A stretch of 64,000 nt of DNA from Lachnospiraceae bacterium UBA3310 (GTDB lineage Bacteria > Bacillota > Clostridia > Lachnospirales > Lachnospiraceae), in NCBI GenBank assembly GCA_002361355.1, contig DESQ01000035.1:45510-109509 (forward strand), read 5' to 3'. A program made the position numbers and the translations under genes. This document shows positions 24,947-32,806 of this stretch, in pieces. The notes beneath the pieces are model-generated. The model worked only from the letters and a program-made list of their open reading frames with translations. It was not told the origin of the DNA and ran no database searches. How positions within the stretch are numbered: position 1 is the stretch's first letter; each line of letters begins with the position of its first letter.

Positions 24947-26758
24947 TTATTTTTCATTATTTGAAGCCGTGCACGCGTATACATAGATCGTCATGCTCCC
25001 GTCCACGGCAGTATATTCCCCTAAAAGCTCCAAATCCGTCGCTGCGGCATTGGCAAGGCGGATTCTGGAAAAGATATATTTCCCGCCAAGCGCCCGAAAC
25101 GCCTCCGGATCCATGTAAATATTGTCATCCGTGGCGTACACGGTCTTTGTGGCGCTGACAATGCTCAAATCCGTACCCGAATAGAGATAGGCTCTGGCGC
25201 CCCAGTCGTCATAGTAGATTCTGGTCGCCTCCACCCGGTTAAGCGCCGGGACGATGACCTTGCGAAACGCCTCCTTGTACTGTTGGGAATAGAAGCCCAG
25301 ATACCCATCCAACGTGGCGATCCCGTTGTATTCCAACACCGCCGGATGGAAACCGTAGGCTGCCGCCCACTCCCCCTGATAACCGATATCCGCCTTGATT
25401 TCCTCAAATAACTCCACGGCGTAAAACTGTTCGTAGGTGAACTCGTCCACCTCCGTACCATGAAAATACTCGTAGGCTCTGTTATAACAGGTATGATATA
25501 AATCATTGTAGCGGGTCGGCGTCAAAATCACGGCAAGCACAGCCAGGCACACGATACCGTTGGCAAGCCACATCTGCCATACTCCCGCGTCATACAGGCG
25601 GATCAGAATCAAAAACAGCGCCCCATACCAGAGAAACGGGTTAAAAAAGATCGTCCGGTTAAACTGCCAGCCTTGCAGCGGCGGAACCAACCTCTCCACA
25701 AGGGAGCGCAGAGGCTCGTAATCATACAGTCCGTACACCACGCAGTTAAACAGGATAAAAACCATCACCAGATTAAACGGATCGTGGCAAAGCTGCCTCC
25801 ACTGCTTCTTCCATACATAATGTGCATTATTGCCGATAAAATAAACCACACAGACCGGAAGCACCACCTTTGCATGCACCCCGTCCGCATGAAAGATACC
25901 CTCCCGGAATACCTGTCCGATCTCCCGTATGATCTCCGGAAAAGAGAGGCTGGCATTTACGATGGACGAGCGGATCGTCACCTCATCGCTAAAGAGCATC
26001 TGCCCAAACAGCCGGTACTCACAGGCTGCATATCCTGCCGCCAGCACAAAAACGGCCGCGAGCAGCCGCAAAACAGGTTTCCAGTCCCTTCCCGCACGTT
26101 TCTTAAAACATACTATCCTGCAGGAAAACCATAAAACCGCCAGCACAAGATACCCCAGGATAAAAATACCGTGGTAGGAAAAATAGGACACCAACGGATA
26201 GGCAAACAGGGCAGCGTACCAACCGTACCACCTTTTCCCCTGCCCTCTGTATATCCTGACAAGCAGCCAGACGCACATCGGAATGGAGGCAAAGGCAAAG
26301 CCAAAAGCCGGGAAAAACCAGACAATACCGTAAGCAAACCCGATCATATAGACAATGGGGCGGTAAGTCATATATTTTTCAGGAAACCATTCCTTCGCCA
26401 GCAGACGGAAGGAAACCATACCCAGCAGAATCTTGCCGATCAGCCCCAGCACATATGCCGTATAGGTGGGAAACAACATAAAGAGCAGGGTGTAAAGCGA
26501 AAATTCCGAAGGCAGATTGTCACGGCTCACACCGCCCAAAAAAGGCACATCCACGCCATGCTTCCAGAAGGAGTCCGTATTCTTAAGCATCTGAAACTGC
26601 GCCAGAAACAGATCCATGTTATCATGGACACCGATGTAGCTGCGCTCCCCATAGCCAAAAAAAACGCCCGCCACAAGAAGCAGGAAACCTGCGATCGGAA
26701 AGAAGAACCAGTATTTTGTTAGCCATAAAAACCACTTTTGCCGCGCCAGCCGCCTCAT
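24947..26758 (-). CDS. DUF6044 / YkoS-like GT-C membrane protein
   Basis: 603 aa with about ten hydrophobic segments in the first 430 residues and a soluble extracellular tail (about 440-600). The first external loop contains YIGVHDNMDLFLAQ, with the acidic pair expected of GT-C glycosyltransferases that use polyprenyl-phosphate sugars. The sequence resembles DUF6044 proteins (Bacillus YkoS), of unproven function. Its start overlaps the GtrA stop by 4 bp (ATGA), so flippase and GT-C are translationally coupled, which supports a Gtr-type glycosylation role. Confidence 0.75.
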   Translation of the reverse strand: MRRLARQKWFLWLTKYWFFFPIAGFLLLVAGVFFGYGERSYIGVHDNMDLFLAQFQMLKNTDSFWKHGVDVPFLGGVSRDNLPSEFSLYTLLFMLFPTYTAYVLGLIGKILLGMVSFRLLAKEWFPEKYMTYRPIVYMIGFAYGIVWFFPAFGFAFASIPMCVWLLVRIYRGQGKRWYGWYAALFAYPLVSYFSYHGIFILGYLVLAVLWFSCRIVCFKKRAGRDWKPVLRLLAAVFVLAAGYAACEYRLFGQMLFSDEVTIRSSIVNASLSFPEIIREIGQVFREGIFHADGVHAKVVLPVCVVYFIGNNAHYVWKKQWRQLCHDPFNLVMVFILFNCVVYGLYDYEPLRSLVERLVPPLQGWQFNRTIFFNPFLWYGALFLILIRLYDAGVWQMWLANGIVCLAVLAVILTPTRYNDLYHTCYNRAYEYFHGTEVDEFTYEQFYAVELFEEIKADIGYQGEWAAAYGFHPAVLEYNGIATLDGYLGFYSQQYKEAFRKVIVPALNRVEATRIYYDDWGARAYLYSGTDLSIVSATKTVYATDDNIYMDPEAFRALGGKYIFSRIRLANAAATDLELLGEYTAVDGSMTIYVYACTASNNEK

Positions 26759-27225
26759 CCGTTTACTTCCTTCTTCCCCTTCGTCTTTCGAAACACAAGG
26801 AGCTTTTGCCCGAAAAAGTTCATTACAATAAAGATACCCATGCCGAAAATCATGGCTATATTTTCAAGAAGTTTCTGGGAAACCCTGCCGCCCGCCGACA
26901 GCCCCAGCGCGTGCAGGAGCCTTCCCGTAAGCGGCTTCGCCACAGTAAAGGACACCAGATAACACACGATAATATTCAGGGCAAACCGCCACGGCAGCCA
27001 CTTGTCCCGGTTCTCCACCTTGAAGGTCAGCTTCGCGTTGGCATGGTAGGAAAACACACTGCCGATAAAGTAGGAAATCCCGCTGGAAACCCAGTAGTTC
27101 ATGTGAATCAGGTTGTACAGCACCGCCATGATCACCCAGCCCATCATCGTGTTGATCACGCCCACCATGCCAAAATGAATCACTTCCATGATAAAGTCCT
27201 TATATTTCAAATACAGCGCTTTCAT
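26755..27225 (-). CDS. GtrA-family membrane protein (probable polyprenyl-phosphate-sugar flippase)
   Basis: 156 aa from the ATG at 27225 with GAAAGG upstream; a longer frame to 27297 would begin with a hydrophobic stretch outside the family pattern and reach into the divergent promoter. Four membrane spans and the GtrA signatures FGMVGVINTMMGW and YFIGSVFSYHANAKLTF are visible. GtrA proteins are thought to flip undecaprenyl-phosphate sugars made by GtrB. It is the only GtrA in the window, while two GtrB-like enzymes (36438 and 44175) and nine GT-C proteins are present, so it may serve several of them. Confidence 0.85.
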   Translation of the reverse strand: MKALYLKYKDFIMEVIHFGMVGVINTMMGWVIMAVLYNLIHMNYWVSSGISYFIGSVFSYHANAKLTFKVENRDKWLPWRFALNIIVCYLVSFTVAKPLTGRLLHALGLSAGGRVSQKLLENIAMIFGMGIFIVMNFFGQKLLVFRKTKGKKEVNG

Positions 27226-27236
27226 ATACAAATGCC

Positions 27237-27265
27237 TTTCTTTCCCATAAAAAAGATGGTACAAT
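27237..27265 (+). promoter_or_regulatory. Promoter for the VOC gene
   Basis: TTTCTT (27237-27242), 17-bp spacer, TACAAT (27260-27265) with TGG before it (extended -10). It lies 35 bp before the ATG at 27300. Confidence 0.5.
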
Positions 27266-27299
27266 AGGCGCAAAACCAGTACACGAATAAGGAGCACCT

Positions 27300-27698
27300 A
27301 TGTCAAACTTAAAAATACACCATATCGGCTATTTAGTCAAAAAAATGGAGCAGGCAAAGCAGACTTTTGAAACCCTCGGCTACCTCGTGGAGCAGGATAC
27401 GGTCTACGACGATATCCGCAAAGTGGAGATCTGTTTCCTCGTAAAGGACGGCTACCGTGTGGAGCTGGTCTCTCCCGTGTCGCCTGATTCCGTGGTGGCA
27501 AATCTGATCAAAAAATATAAGAACGCCCCCTACCACATCTGCTACGAGACCAGAGACTTCGAAACCGCTCTCGCCGAACTGACCGCAGGCGGCTTCCTCG
27601 CCATCGACACGCCCACGCCCGCGCCCGCTCTTGGCGGCCGACAGGTCATGTTCCTCTCAAGCGCCGTGGCTGGCATGATCGAACTCATCACCGACTGA
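27300..27698 (+). CDS. VOC-family protein, methylmalonyl-CoA epimerase/glyoxalase-like
   Basis: 132 aa, a two-module VOC fold. Metal-ligand-like residues: His in IHHIGYLV, Glu in YRVELVSPV, His in PYHICYETRD and Glu near the end in GMIELITD. Family members catalyse epimerisation, isomerisation or lyase steps using a divalent metal. AAGGAG lies just before the ATG. It stands alone on the plus strand but next to the FkbH-ACP operon; a role on the acyl-ACP or a related three-carbon acid is possible but unproven. Confidence 0.8.
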   Translation: MSNLKIHHIGYLVKKMEQAKQTFETLGYLVEQDTVYDDIRKVEICFLVKDGYRVELVSPVSPDSVVANLIKKYKNAPYHICYETRDFETALAELTAGGFLAIDTPTPAPALGGRQVMFLSSAVAGMIELITD

Positions 27699-27734
27699 GC
27701 CGCGCTGCCTTTCACAAAGCTGTCAGGCCGGCTC
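27697..27734. terminator. Hairpin spanning both stop codons of convergent genes
   Basis: GAGCCG (27697-27702) pairs with CGGCTC (27729-27734), with an inner CTTT/AAAG stem. The arms overlap the stop codons of the VOC gene and the convergent GT-C gene. There is no U-run, so termination would be weak or two-way. Confidence 0.4.
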
Positions 27735-29268
27735 ACTCATTTCTCACATACATGGTGATCGTCCCGCAGTTATGCTCCGTGAAATCCGTCAGATCAAGAC
27801 TTGGTTCATAACACCAGTGCCTGTCCTCTTTATTGTACATCACAACCACGTCTATATCCGCGAAATCCGCCCGCTCATTCTCCCGCGGGCCAAAAGAGCG
27901 GTCAATTTTTCGTTCCTCCTCATCCCAGTAGAAGATCTCGTCATAGCCGTGGATCCTGAACCAGTAGTACATGGTTCTGTTGCCTTCCAGATTGGGATAG
28001 AAGCAGGACAGTACTTTTTTGTCCGTCCCCGACACCAGATCGAGGGTACTCTCCATCATCGTCCTGATACTCTCACCGCGATAGGTAAAATACTGCGCCT
28101 CCCGCAGCATGACTCTGCCGTGCGCCGCCAACATCAGGAGCAGGCAAAGCATATAGGCAATTCTGCGCTTGCCGCTTAAGGGTTTGAAGTTACACCCCAT
28201 AATCACAAAAAAGAGCGCGTATCCCAGCACGCAGGGCAGAATATAGCGCTCCTCCAGCGCCGTCTTGCTGTAGGTGATGCACTGGGGCACAATGATTGCC
28301 GCCGCGAGAAGGATCTCCCACCCCAGCTTTTTGGTCTGTTCCCAGTAAGTCAGCAGGATCAGACCCATCAAAACGCCGAACCGCATATACCATTTCAGAT
28401 TCCCGTGCGCCGCATTGCCCCATATCTGTGCATACTGCTCCATGGTTATGCTTTCATCCAGCCCCACATAGGAGTAATTGTTCGTGCCCACCACAAATAC
28501 AATGATAAACATCTCCGCTGCAAAGAGAATGCCGATTGCAAGAAGATAGGGAAGCCTGCGTCTGACCGCCGCGAGGAGATTTGTGATCGTCACCTTCTGC
28601 CCCTGCATTCCCGCATACAGCACAAAGAGTCCCACAAAGGGCAGAAGCAGAATAAACGGCTCCTTGTAAATCGACATGAGAAACAATGCGCCAAAACTTG
28701 CAAAGGCATATCCTTTTTTATTCGTGGAGAGCCACTTTAACAGGAAAAAGAACCCCACCGCAAACATCATGATGTCATAGGATTCCTGCGGCCCCAGCTT
28801 CCACCAGACCGCAGACTGGTATCCCACCATCACCGTCATGGAAAAGAGAGCGGCATAGACCATATTGCACTTCATCTGTCTCGCGCAGTAGTAGAGCGCT
28901 GTGAGCGCCACAACAATCTCCGCTGCTTTTACAACTGACATTGCTGTCAGATTTATGCCGAACACATATGCCATCAAAACCCGGTTGATATAGTACAGCG
29001 GCCGAAACCGCAGGGTCAGATCAAAGCCCAAATCCTCTTTCAGGCATTCCCACAGGCTGAGATGCTCAAGCGTCATCCAATCCACATACTGGGCAAACTC
29101 CCAGTCATCCACCAGATGAAAACCCGAGGTCAGCGTGCCCGTGACAATCACCACGCCAAACACCAGCACGGCAAAAAAGCCCCACACAAGAAGCGCTTCC
29201 CGCCGTTTCCCCAGCTTTTCCAGCCGGCCGTATAATTCCTGTATTTTCTCTGTCAATCGTACCGCCAT
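27733..29268 (-). CDS. GT-C-like membrane protein of the FkbH-ACP operon
   Basis: 511 aa from the ATG at 29268, 4 bp after the ACP stop. About eleven hydrophobic segments; the first external loop has HLVDDWEFAQYV, an acidic pair typical of GT-C enzymes, and an extracellular tail covers about 425-510. No named family is certain (DUF6056-like is possible). Tight coupling to ACP and FkbH suggests it works on the same glycan or lipid product. The AGGA before the ATG is close (2 nt), so start choice is moderate; a TTG 12 nt downstream is an alternative. Confidence 0.7.
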   Translation of the reverse strand: MAVRLTEKIQELYGRLEKLGKRREALLVWGFFAVLVFGVVIVTGTLTSGFHLVDDWEFAQYVDWMTLEHLSLWECLKEDLGFDLTLRFRPLYYINRVLMAYVFGINLTAMSVVKAAEIVVALTALYYCARQMKCNMVYAALFSMTVMVGYQSAVWWKLGPQESYDIMMFAVGFFFLLKWLSTNKKGYAFASFGALFLMSIYKEPFILLLPFVGLFVLYAGMQGQKVTITNLLAAVRRRLPYLLAIGILFAAEMFIIVFVVGTNNYSYVGLDESITMEQYAQIWGNAAHGNLKWYMRFGVLMGLILLTYWEQTKKLGWEILLAAAIIVPQCITYSKTALEERYILPCVLGYALFFVIMGCNFKPLSGKRRIAYMLCLLLMLAAHGRVMLREAQYFTYRGESIRTMMESTLDLVSGTDKKVLSCFYPNLEGNRTMYYWFRIHGYDEIFYWDEEERKIDRSFGPRENERADFADIDVVVMYNKEDRHWCYEPSLDLTDFTEHNCGTITMYVRNE

Positions 29269-29272
29269 CTTC

Positions 29273-29515
29273 CTATCCGATCTGTGCCAGAATGATATCC
29301 GCCATCTCTCCCACATTTTTCATGGAGACCACCTGCCCCATGTTAAACTTCATGCCAAACTCCTGCTCCACAGCCGCCAGCAGGTTGATGTGCTCCAGCG
29401 AATCCCACTCCTCGATATCGTCCGCCGTGGTAGCGTCCGTGACCGTGATCTCCTCGTCGTCAAACACATCCCGGAACACCTCGTTTAATTTTATAAATAC
29501 CTCTTCTCTGCTCAT
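29273..29515 (-). CDS. Acyl carrier protein
   Basis: 80 aa, acidic, four-helix pattern. EEWDSLEHINLLAAVE carries the phosphopantetheine serine in the D-S-L motif; the C-terminal helix is VGEMADIILAQI. The ATG at 29515 has GGAGAGGG upstream. It sits 22 bp after the FkbH-like gene and 4 bp before the GT-C gene. No ketosynthase or other fatty-acid gene is nearby, so it is a dedicated carrier, most likely loaded by the FkbH enzyme. Confidence 0.92.
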   Translation of the reverse strand: MSREEVFIKLNEVFRDVFDDEEITVTDATTADDIEEWDSLEHINLLAAVEQEFGMKFNMGQVVSMKNVGEMADIILAQIG

Positions 29516-29537
29516 CGCCCTCTCCTTCCTGCAAATT

Positions 29538-31382
29538 TCATGCATTCTCATTCACCGTGATGACGGTGTTCTTTTTTTGATAGTCCGCGGGAATGGGAAA
29601 ACGCCAGATTGTGACGCCCGTGTCAGTTTCTTCCGCTTTCTCAAATCCCATTTCCTGATAGAATTCCTTCACCATGGCGTTTTTCGCCGTGGGGTAATAA
29701 TAGCCCATAATCGTGCCGATGCCGCAGCGCACACATGCCTCCACCACGCTGTCCATCATGGCGTACTCCATATCCCGCTTGAGCACGCGGCAGCTCATGA
29801 GCCACAGCTCCAGATGCAGGACATCGCCTCCCGTTCCGGATGCTGGTCTCTCTCCCTGTCTGTAGAGCGCCACATCCTCCATACTTCCTCTTCTGCCAAT
29901 CACCACAGAGACCACGCCGTTGTCGCCGAACTTGTCCGCCAGCTTGCCGTAGCGGGTGAGATACCCCTGATCAGCGGCAAAAGCCTCAATGTCCGACTGG
30001 GTGTATCTTCTGGTCGTCAGGTTAAACTGGTTGCTCTTGTTGGTAAGCTGGGCGATCCGCGCCATATAGACCGCCTCAAAGGGGCGTACCACGCCTTTCA
30101 TCTCCAGGGAAAGCAGATACTCATGGTAGTCGGCAAATTGCTCCTGCTGCCTGCTTCTCTCCCTGTTTGCCCGGTACATCTCGCTTCGCTTCCTGTCATC
30201 CTCCGACAGGGTGGTCACCTCGAAGTATCCCCCGTGATCCAGCACACGGATATACTGTTCCGGCGTGCCGATCTCCGGCGCCGTCACCCCCGGCGTCTGC
30301 GCCCGCACGATCTCCCGCTCCGCCGGATTGTCGTCCGCAAACACCAGACTGTCAGGCAGGATATTCAGTTCCTGCGCGATGGCGTTCATATTGACGCTCT
30401 TGGGTTCCCAGTTCGCCCTGACCGCCACAAAATCTTCCGGCCTTATTGTCCCCTCCGGATGATTTAATCCGGCAATGGCATTGTCATACTCGTTCTTGGA
30501 ATTGACGGCGAGCATGACCCCGATTTCCTTCTGCGCCCTGACATAACCCTGAAACTCCGTGTAGACCTGTCCCATCGGCGTCTCCTGCCCGATCTCCAGA
30601 TTTTCCGGCCCGTCGTCCCCCACCACGCCGCCCCAAAGGGTATTGTCCAGATCCAGCACAAGCGCCTTTTTATTTTTACCGAAAATCGCCTTGACCACCT
30701 TGGACAGATTGTGCGCAAAGACGGGAACTGCCTGCATACAGCAGGCATACTTATACATATGCCAGTACAGCGGATCCGCCCACTTGTCGAGTCCATAAGA
30801 GGCGGACAGATAGTTGATGTCGTGGATATAGAAATTTTCGTGCTCTCTGGCGTACTGGTAAAACTTTTCATTGAGTCTGTTCAAAAAGCAGATCCGCCCC
30901 TGTAAGTAAACCGCTTCCTGATTGCCAAGCAGCCGGTAGAAGGGATACTCAAAATTATTCTGGATCACGGGACAGTGATAGGCCTCAGTAATTTTTTCCC
31001 ACATCACGCGAAAATGCTCATACTGCGCCGAAAGCAATTCCTCCACCCGCTCCTGTGAATCCTGCATGGAAGGATAGGCGGTGACATTGCGGTTCGAAGT
31101 GTGAATAAATATCAGATCCGGCTGAAACGCCACAAGAAGCGGATTGTCAAACATCACATCCTGCCAATACTGCGCATACTCTGACTCGTAAAACACGGGG
31201 CGTATCCCCTGATCCAGCAAAAACAGTTCCAAAATCCGAATGATATCATGGGTTGTGGAGCCACCTAAAACCGCGATGCGCTTCTCCAGAAAATCCGTCC
31301 GCTCCTCCAAAAGAGCGCGTTTTATTTTTTTTGATTTCTTTAACAGTTCTTCCCCGTCAAAGGGATATTCCAATTCCCGCAT
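29538..31382 (-). CDS. FkbH-like HAD-IIIC enzyme (probable glyceroyl-ACP synthase)
   Basis: 614 aa from the ATG at 31382 (GGGAG upstream). N-terminal part (about 1-225) is SGNH-like (AVLGGSTTHDI, WADPLYWHMYKYA). A HAD domain (about 228-380) has DLDNTLWGG with both aspartates, AVNSKN, the Lys in EPKSVN and the acidic FADDNPAERE. The C-terminal GNAT-like part has LTNKSNQFNLTTRR and DKFGDNGVV. Characterised FkbH enzymes dephosphorylate 1,3-bisphosphoglycerate and load D-glycerate onto an ACP; the ACP is encoded next door. In polyketide clusters this feeds extender units; none are here, so the glyceroyl (or reduced) group may go to the surface glycan. Confidence 0.85.
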   Translation of the reverse strand: MRELEYPFDGEELLKKSKKIKRALLEERTDFLEKRIAVLGGSTTHDIIRILELFLLDQGIRPVFYESEYAQYWQDVMFDNPLLVAFQPDLIFIHTSNRNVTAYPSMQDSQERVEELLSAQYEHFRVMWEKITEAYHCPVIQNNFEYPFYRLLGNQEAVYLQGRICFLNRLNEKFYQYAREHENFYIHDINYLSASYGLDKWADPLYWHMYKYACCMQAVPVFAHNLSKVVKAIFGKNKKALVLDLDNTLWGGVVGDDGPENLEIGQETPMGQVYTEFQGYVRAQKEIGVMLAVNSKNEYDNAIAGLNHPEGTIRPEDFVAVRANWEPKSVNMNAIAQELNILPDSLVFADDNPAEREIVRAQTPGVTAPEIGTPEQYIRVLDHGGYFEVTTLSEDDRKRSEMYRANRERSRQQEQFADYHEYLLSLEMKGVVRPFEAVYMARIAQLTNKSNQFNLTTRRYTQSDIEAFAADQGYLTRYGKLADKFGDNGVVSVVIGRRGSMEDVALYRQGERPASGTGGDVLHLELWLMSCRVLKRDMEYAMMDSVVEACVRCGIGTIMGYYYPTAKNAMVKEFYQEMGFEKAEETDTGVTIWRFPIPADYQKKNTVITVNENA

Positions 31383-31413
31383 ATATTCTTCTCCCGTAAA
31401 TCTGCACATAAGC

Positions 31414-31437
31414 AGAAGGCAGGTTTTTACACCTGCC
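31414..31437. terminator. Perfect 9-bp hairpin between SGNH gene and fkbH-like gene
   Basis: AAGGCAGGT (31414-31422), loop TTTTAC, ACCTGCCTT (31429-31437). It lies in the 89-bp gap and the minus strand lacks a clean U-run after it, so it may be a weak terminator or attenuator that sets FkbH-ACP expression relative to the upstream SGNH gene. Confidence 0.55.
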
Positions 31438-31471
31438 TTTTATCATACCATATTATGTCCGCTCTATGCAA

Positions 31472-32587
31472 TCACTCCTCCGGCGCAAAGTTCTTTCGGA
31501 TGAGTTCAGCCGCCTTCTCTGCGTAAACGCGCGCTCCAAGGGGCGTCATATGAATGCCGTCCTCCAGATAATCATCCGCTGTCTCCGCATTGATGCCGCT
31601 CTCCTCGAACGCATTGAAGTAGATCACCCCTTCTTCCTTGTACAGATCCGCGATATAACCGCCTCCCCTTGCGAAAGTGATCAGCGGGCCGTAGCCATAG
31701 TCCAGAGAATATCCGTCGCCGATGAAAGTGTCACCATTGAAGACCTGACAGTAATGAGGGCCGATAATCAGGATCCCCGCATCCGGAAACGCGGATTTCA
31801 GCCGGTTAACCGCATCTTCAAGGGCTCCCGTGTACGTGTGGGTGCTGTCGATGGCCAGCGTATCCCCGCCCTCCAGATATCTGCTGTTGGGAATCTGCCC
31901 AGTCAAAAAATCGTTCACCCCATACTCGATGATAAAATAATCCGTCTCTTCAAAATCACAGGTTTTTAATACCTCACCCGCCGCATAGCCGTCAAAAATA
32001 TCCGTATTGATATTGCCTACAATGGCATTTACCACGCCCATCAGGCAGCGGGAATCCCATGTTGCAAAATTATACTGCTCATTTGGCATCAGAGCCGCCG
32101 TCGTGCCGCCCATGGACATATTATAAATCTTTGCATTGAGTTGCTCCCCGATGATGTCCGCCGCGCCGCTCTCCGTCCTGTCGCCGTCCATGATGCTGTC
32201 GCCGAGGATAACGATCTGCATGGAATAGGTTCTTTCATCCTTATCCTTTTCATCGGACTTCTCTGTTTGCGCATTCCCCTGAGACGTTTCCCCCTTCGAC
32301 TGTTCCACGGCCTTCACGGGGGAGGCAGCCTCCGGTTTGCCTTCACTTTCCGCGGACTCCGGTTCGTTCTGCGCGGTCACCACACTGCTGCCCTCCTGCA
32401 GTTTCCTCCACTCCTCTTTCAGTTCCTCCACAATCTGGCCGTTCTGCTCCTCTAACGCCAGTCTCTCGCGCTCCACCTTCATCTGCGCCTGTCCATACAC
32501 AATCTCTATGATCGCCAGAACACAGAAGCCGATCAGAACAACAAGCAGTGTATTTACGCTTTGCCTGCCTTTCCTTATATTTGCCAT
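31472..32587 (-). CDS. Membrane-anchored SGNH/GDSL hydrolase
   Basis: 371 aa: N-terminal span at about 11-29, a coiled-coil-like stretch (VERERLALEEQNGQIVEEL), an S/E/K-rich linker, then a GDSL domain from about residue 122. Blocks: ILGDSIMDG (Ser), IIEYGVNDF (block III Asn) and DGIHMTPLGARVY (Asp-His). All catalytic residues are intact. GAAGGAG precedes the ATG. It probably trims or transfers acyl groups on the surface glycan. It is upstream of the FkbH-ACP-GT-C genes, separated by a hairpin. Confidence 0.85.
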   Translation of the reverse strand: MANIRKGRQSVNTLLVVLIGFCVLAIIEIVYGQAQMKVERERLALEEQNGQIVEELKEEWRKLQEGSSVVTAQNEPESAESEGKPEAASPVKAVEQSKGETSQGNAQTEKSDEKDKDERTYSMQIVILGDSIMDGDRTESGAADIIGEQLNAKIYNMSMGGTTAALMPNEQYNFATWDSRCLMGVVNAIVGNINTDIFDGYAAGEVLKTCDFEETDYFIIEYGVNDFLTGQIPNSRYLEGGDTLAIDSTHTYTGALEDAVNRLKSAFPDAGILIIGPHYCQVFNGDTFIGDGYSLDYGYGPLITFARGGGYIADLYKEEGVIYFNAFEESGINAETADDYLEDGIHMTPLGARVYAEKAAELIRKNFAPEE

Positions 32588-32739
32588 CCTGTTTTACTCC
32601 TTCAAATTTTGCGGTTTTATTTTCTTTGCGCCTTCTATCTTACCATATCTTTTCCTTTTTTTACATATCATACAGCGGAAATTAAAGAAAACTTCCGTAA
32701 ATCTTAATGTTTTTTTCTATGAACATTTATAGTATAGTA

Positions 32740-32745
32740 TATAAT
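32740..32745 (+). promoter_or_regulatory. Candidate -10 box for the membrane protein at 32807
   Basis: A perfect TATAAT at 32740-32745, 61 bp before the ATG, in a very AT-rich stretch. No good -35 is seen at 17 bp, so the assignment is weak. Confidence 0.35.
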
Positions 32746-32806
32746 AAGTATATAGTCATACAGAAAAAATATGCGGAACATTTCTCTCCTACGAAAGGAT
32801 AAACCA

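Noticed and set aside
29292..30467. 391-codon open frame on the plus strand
   Set aside because: Complementary to the ACP and FkbH-like genes, whose catalytic motifs are clear; product is low-complexity His/Arg/Leu-rich and matches nothing.
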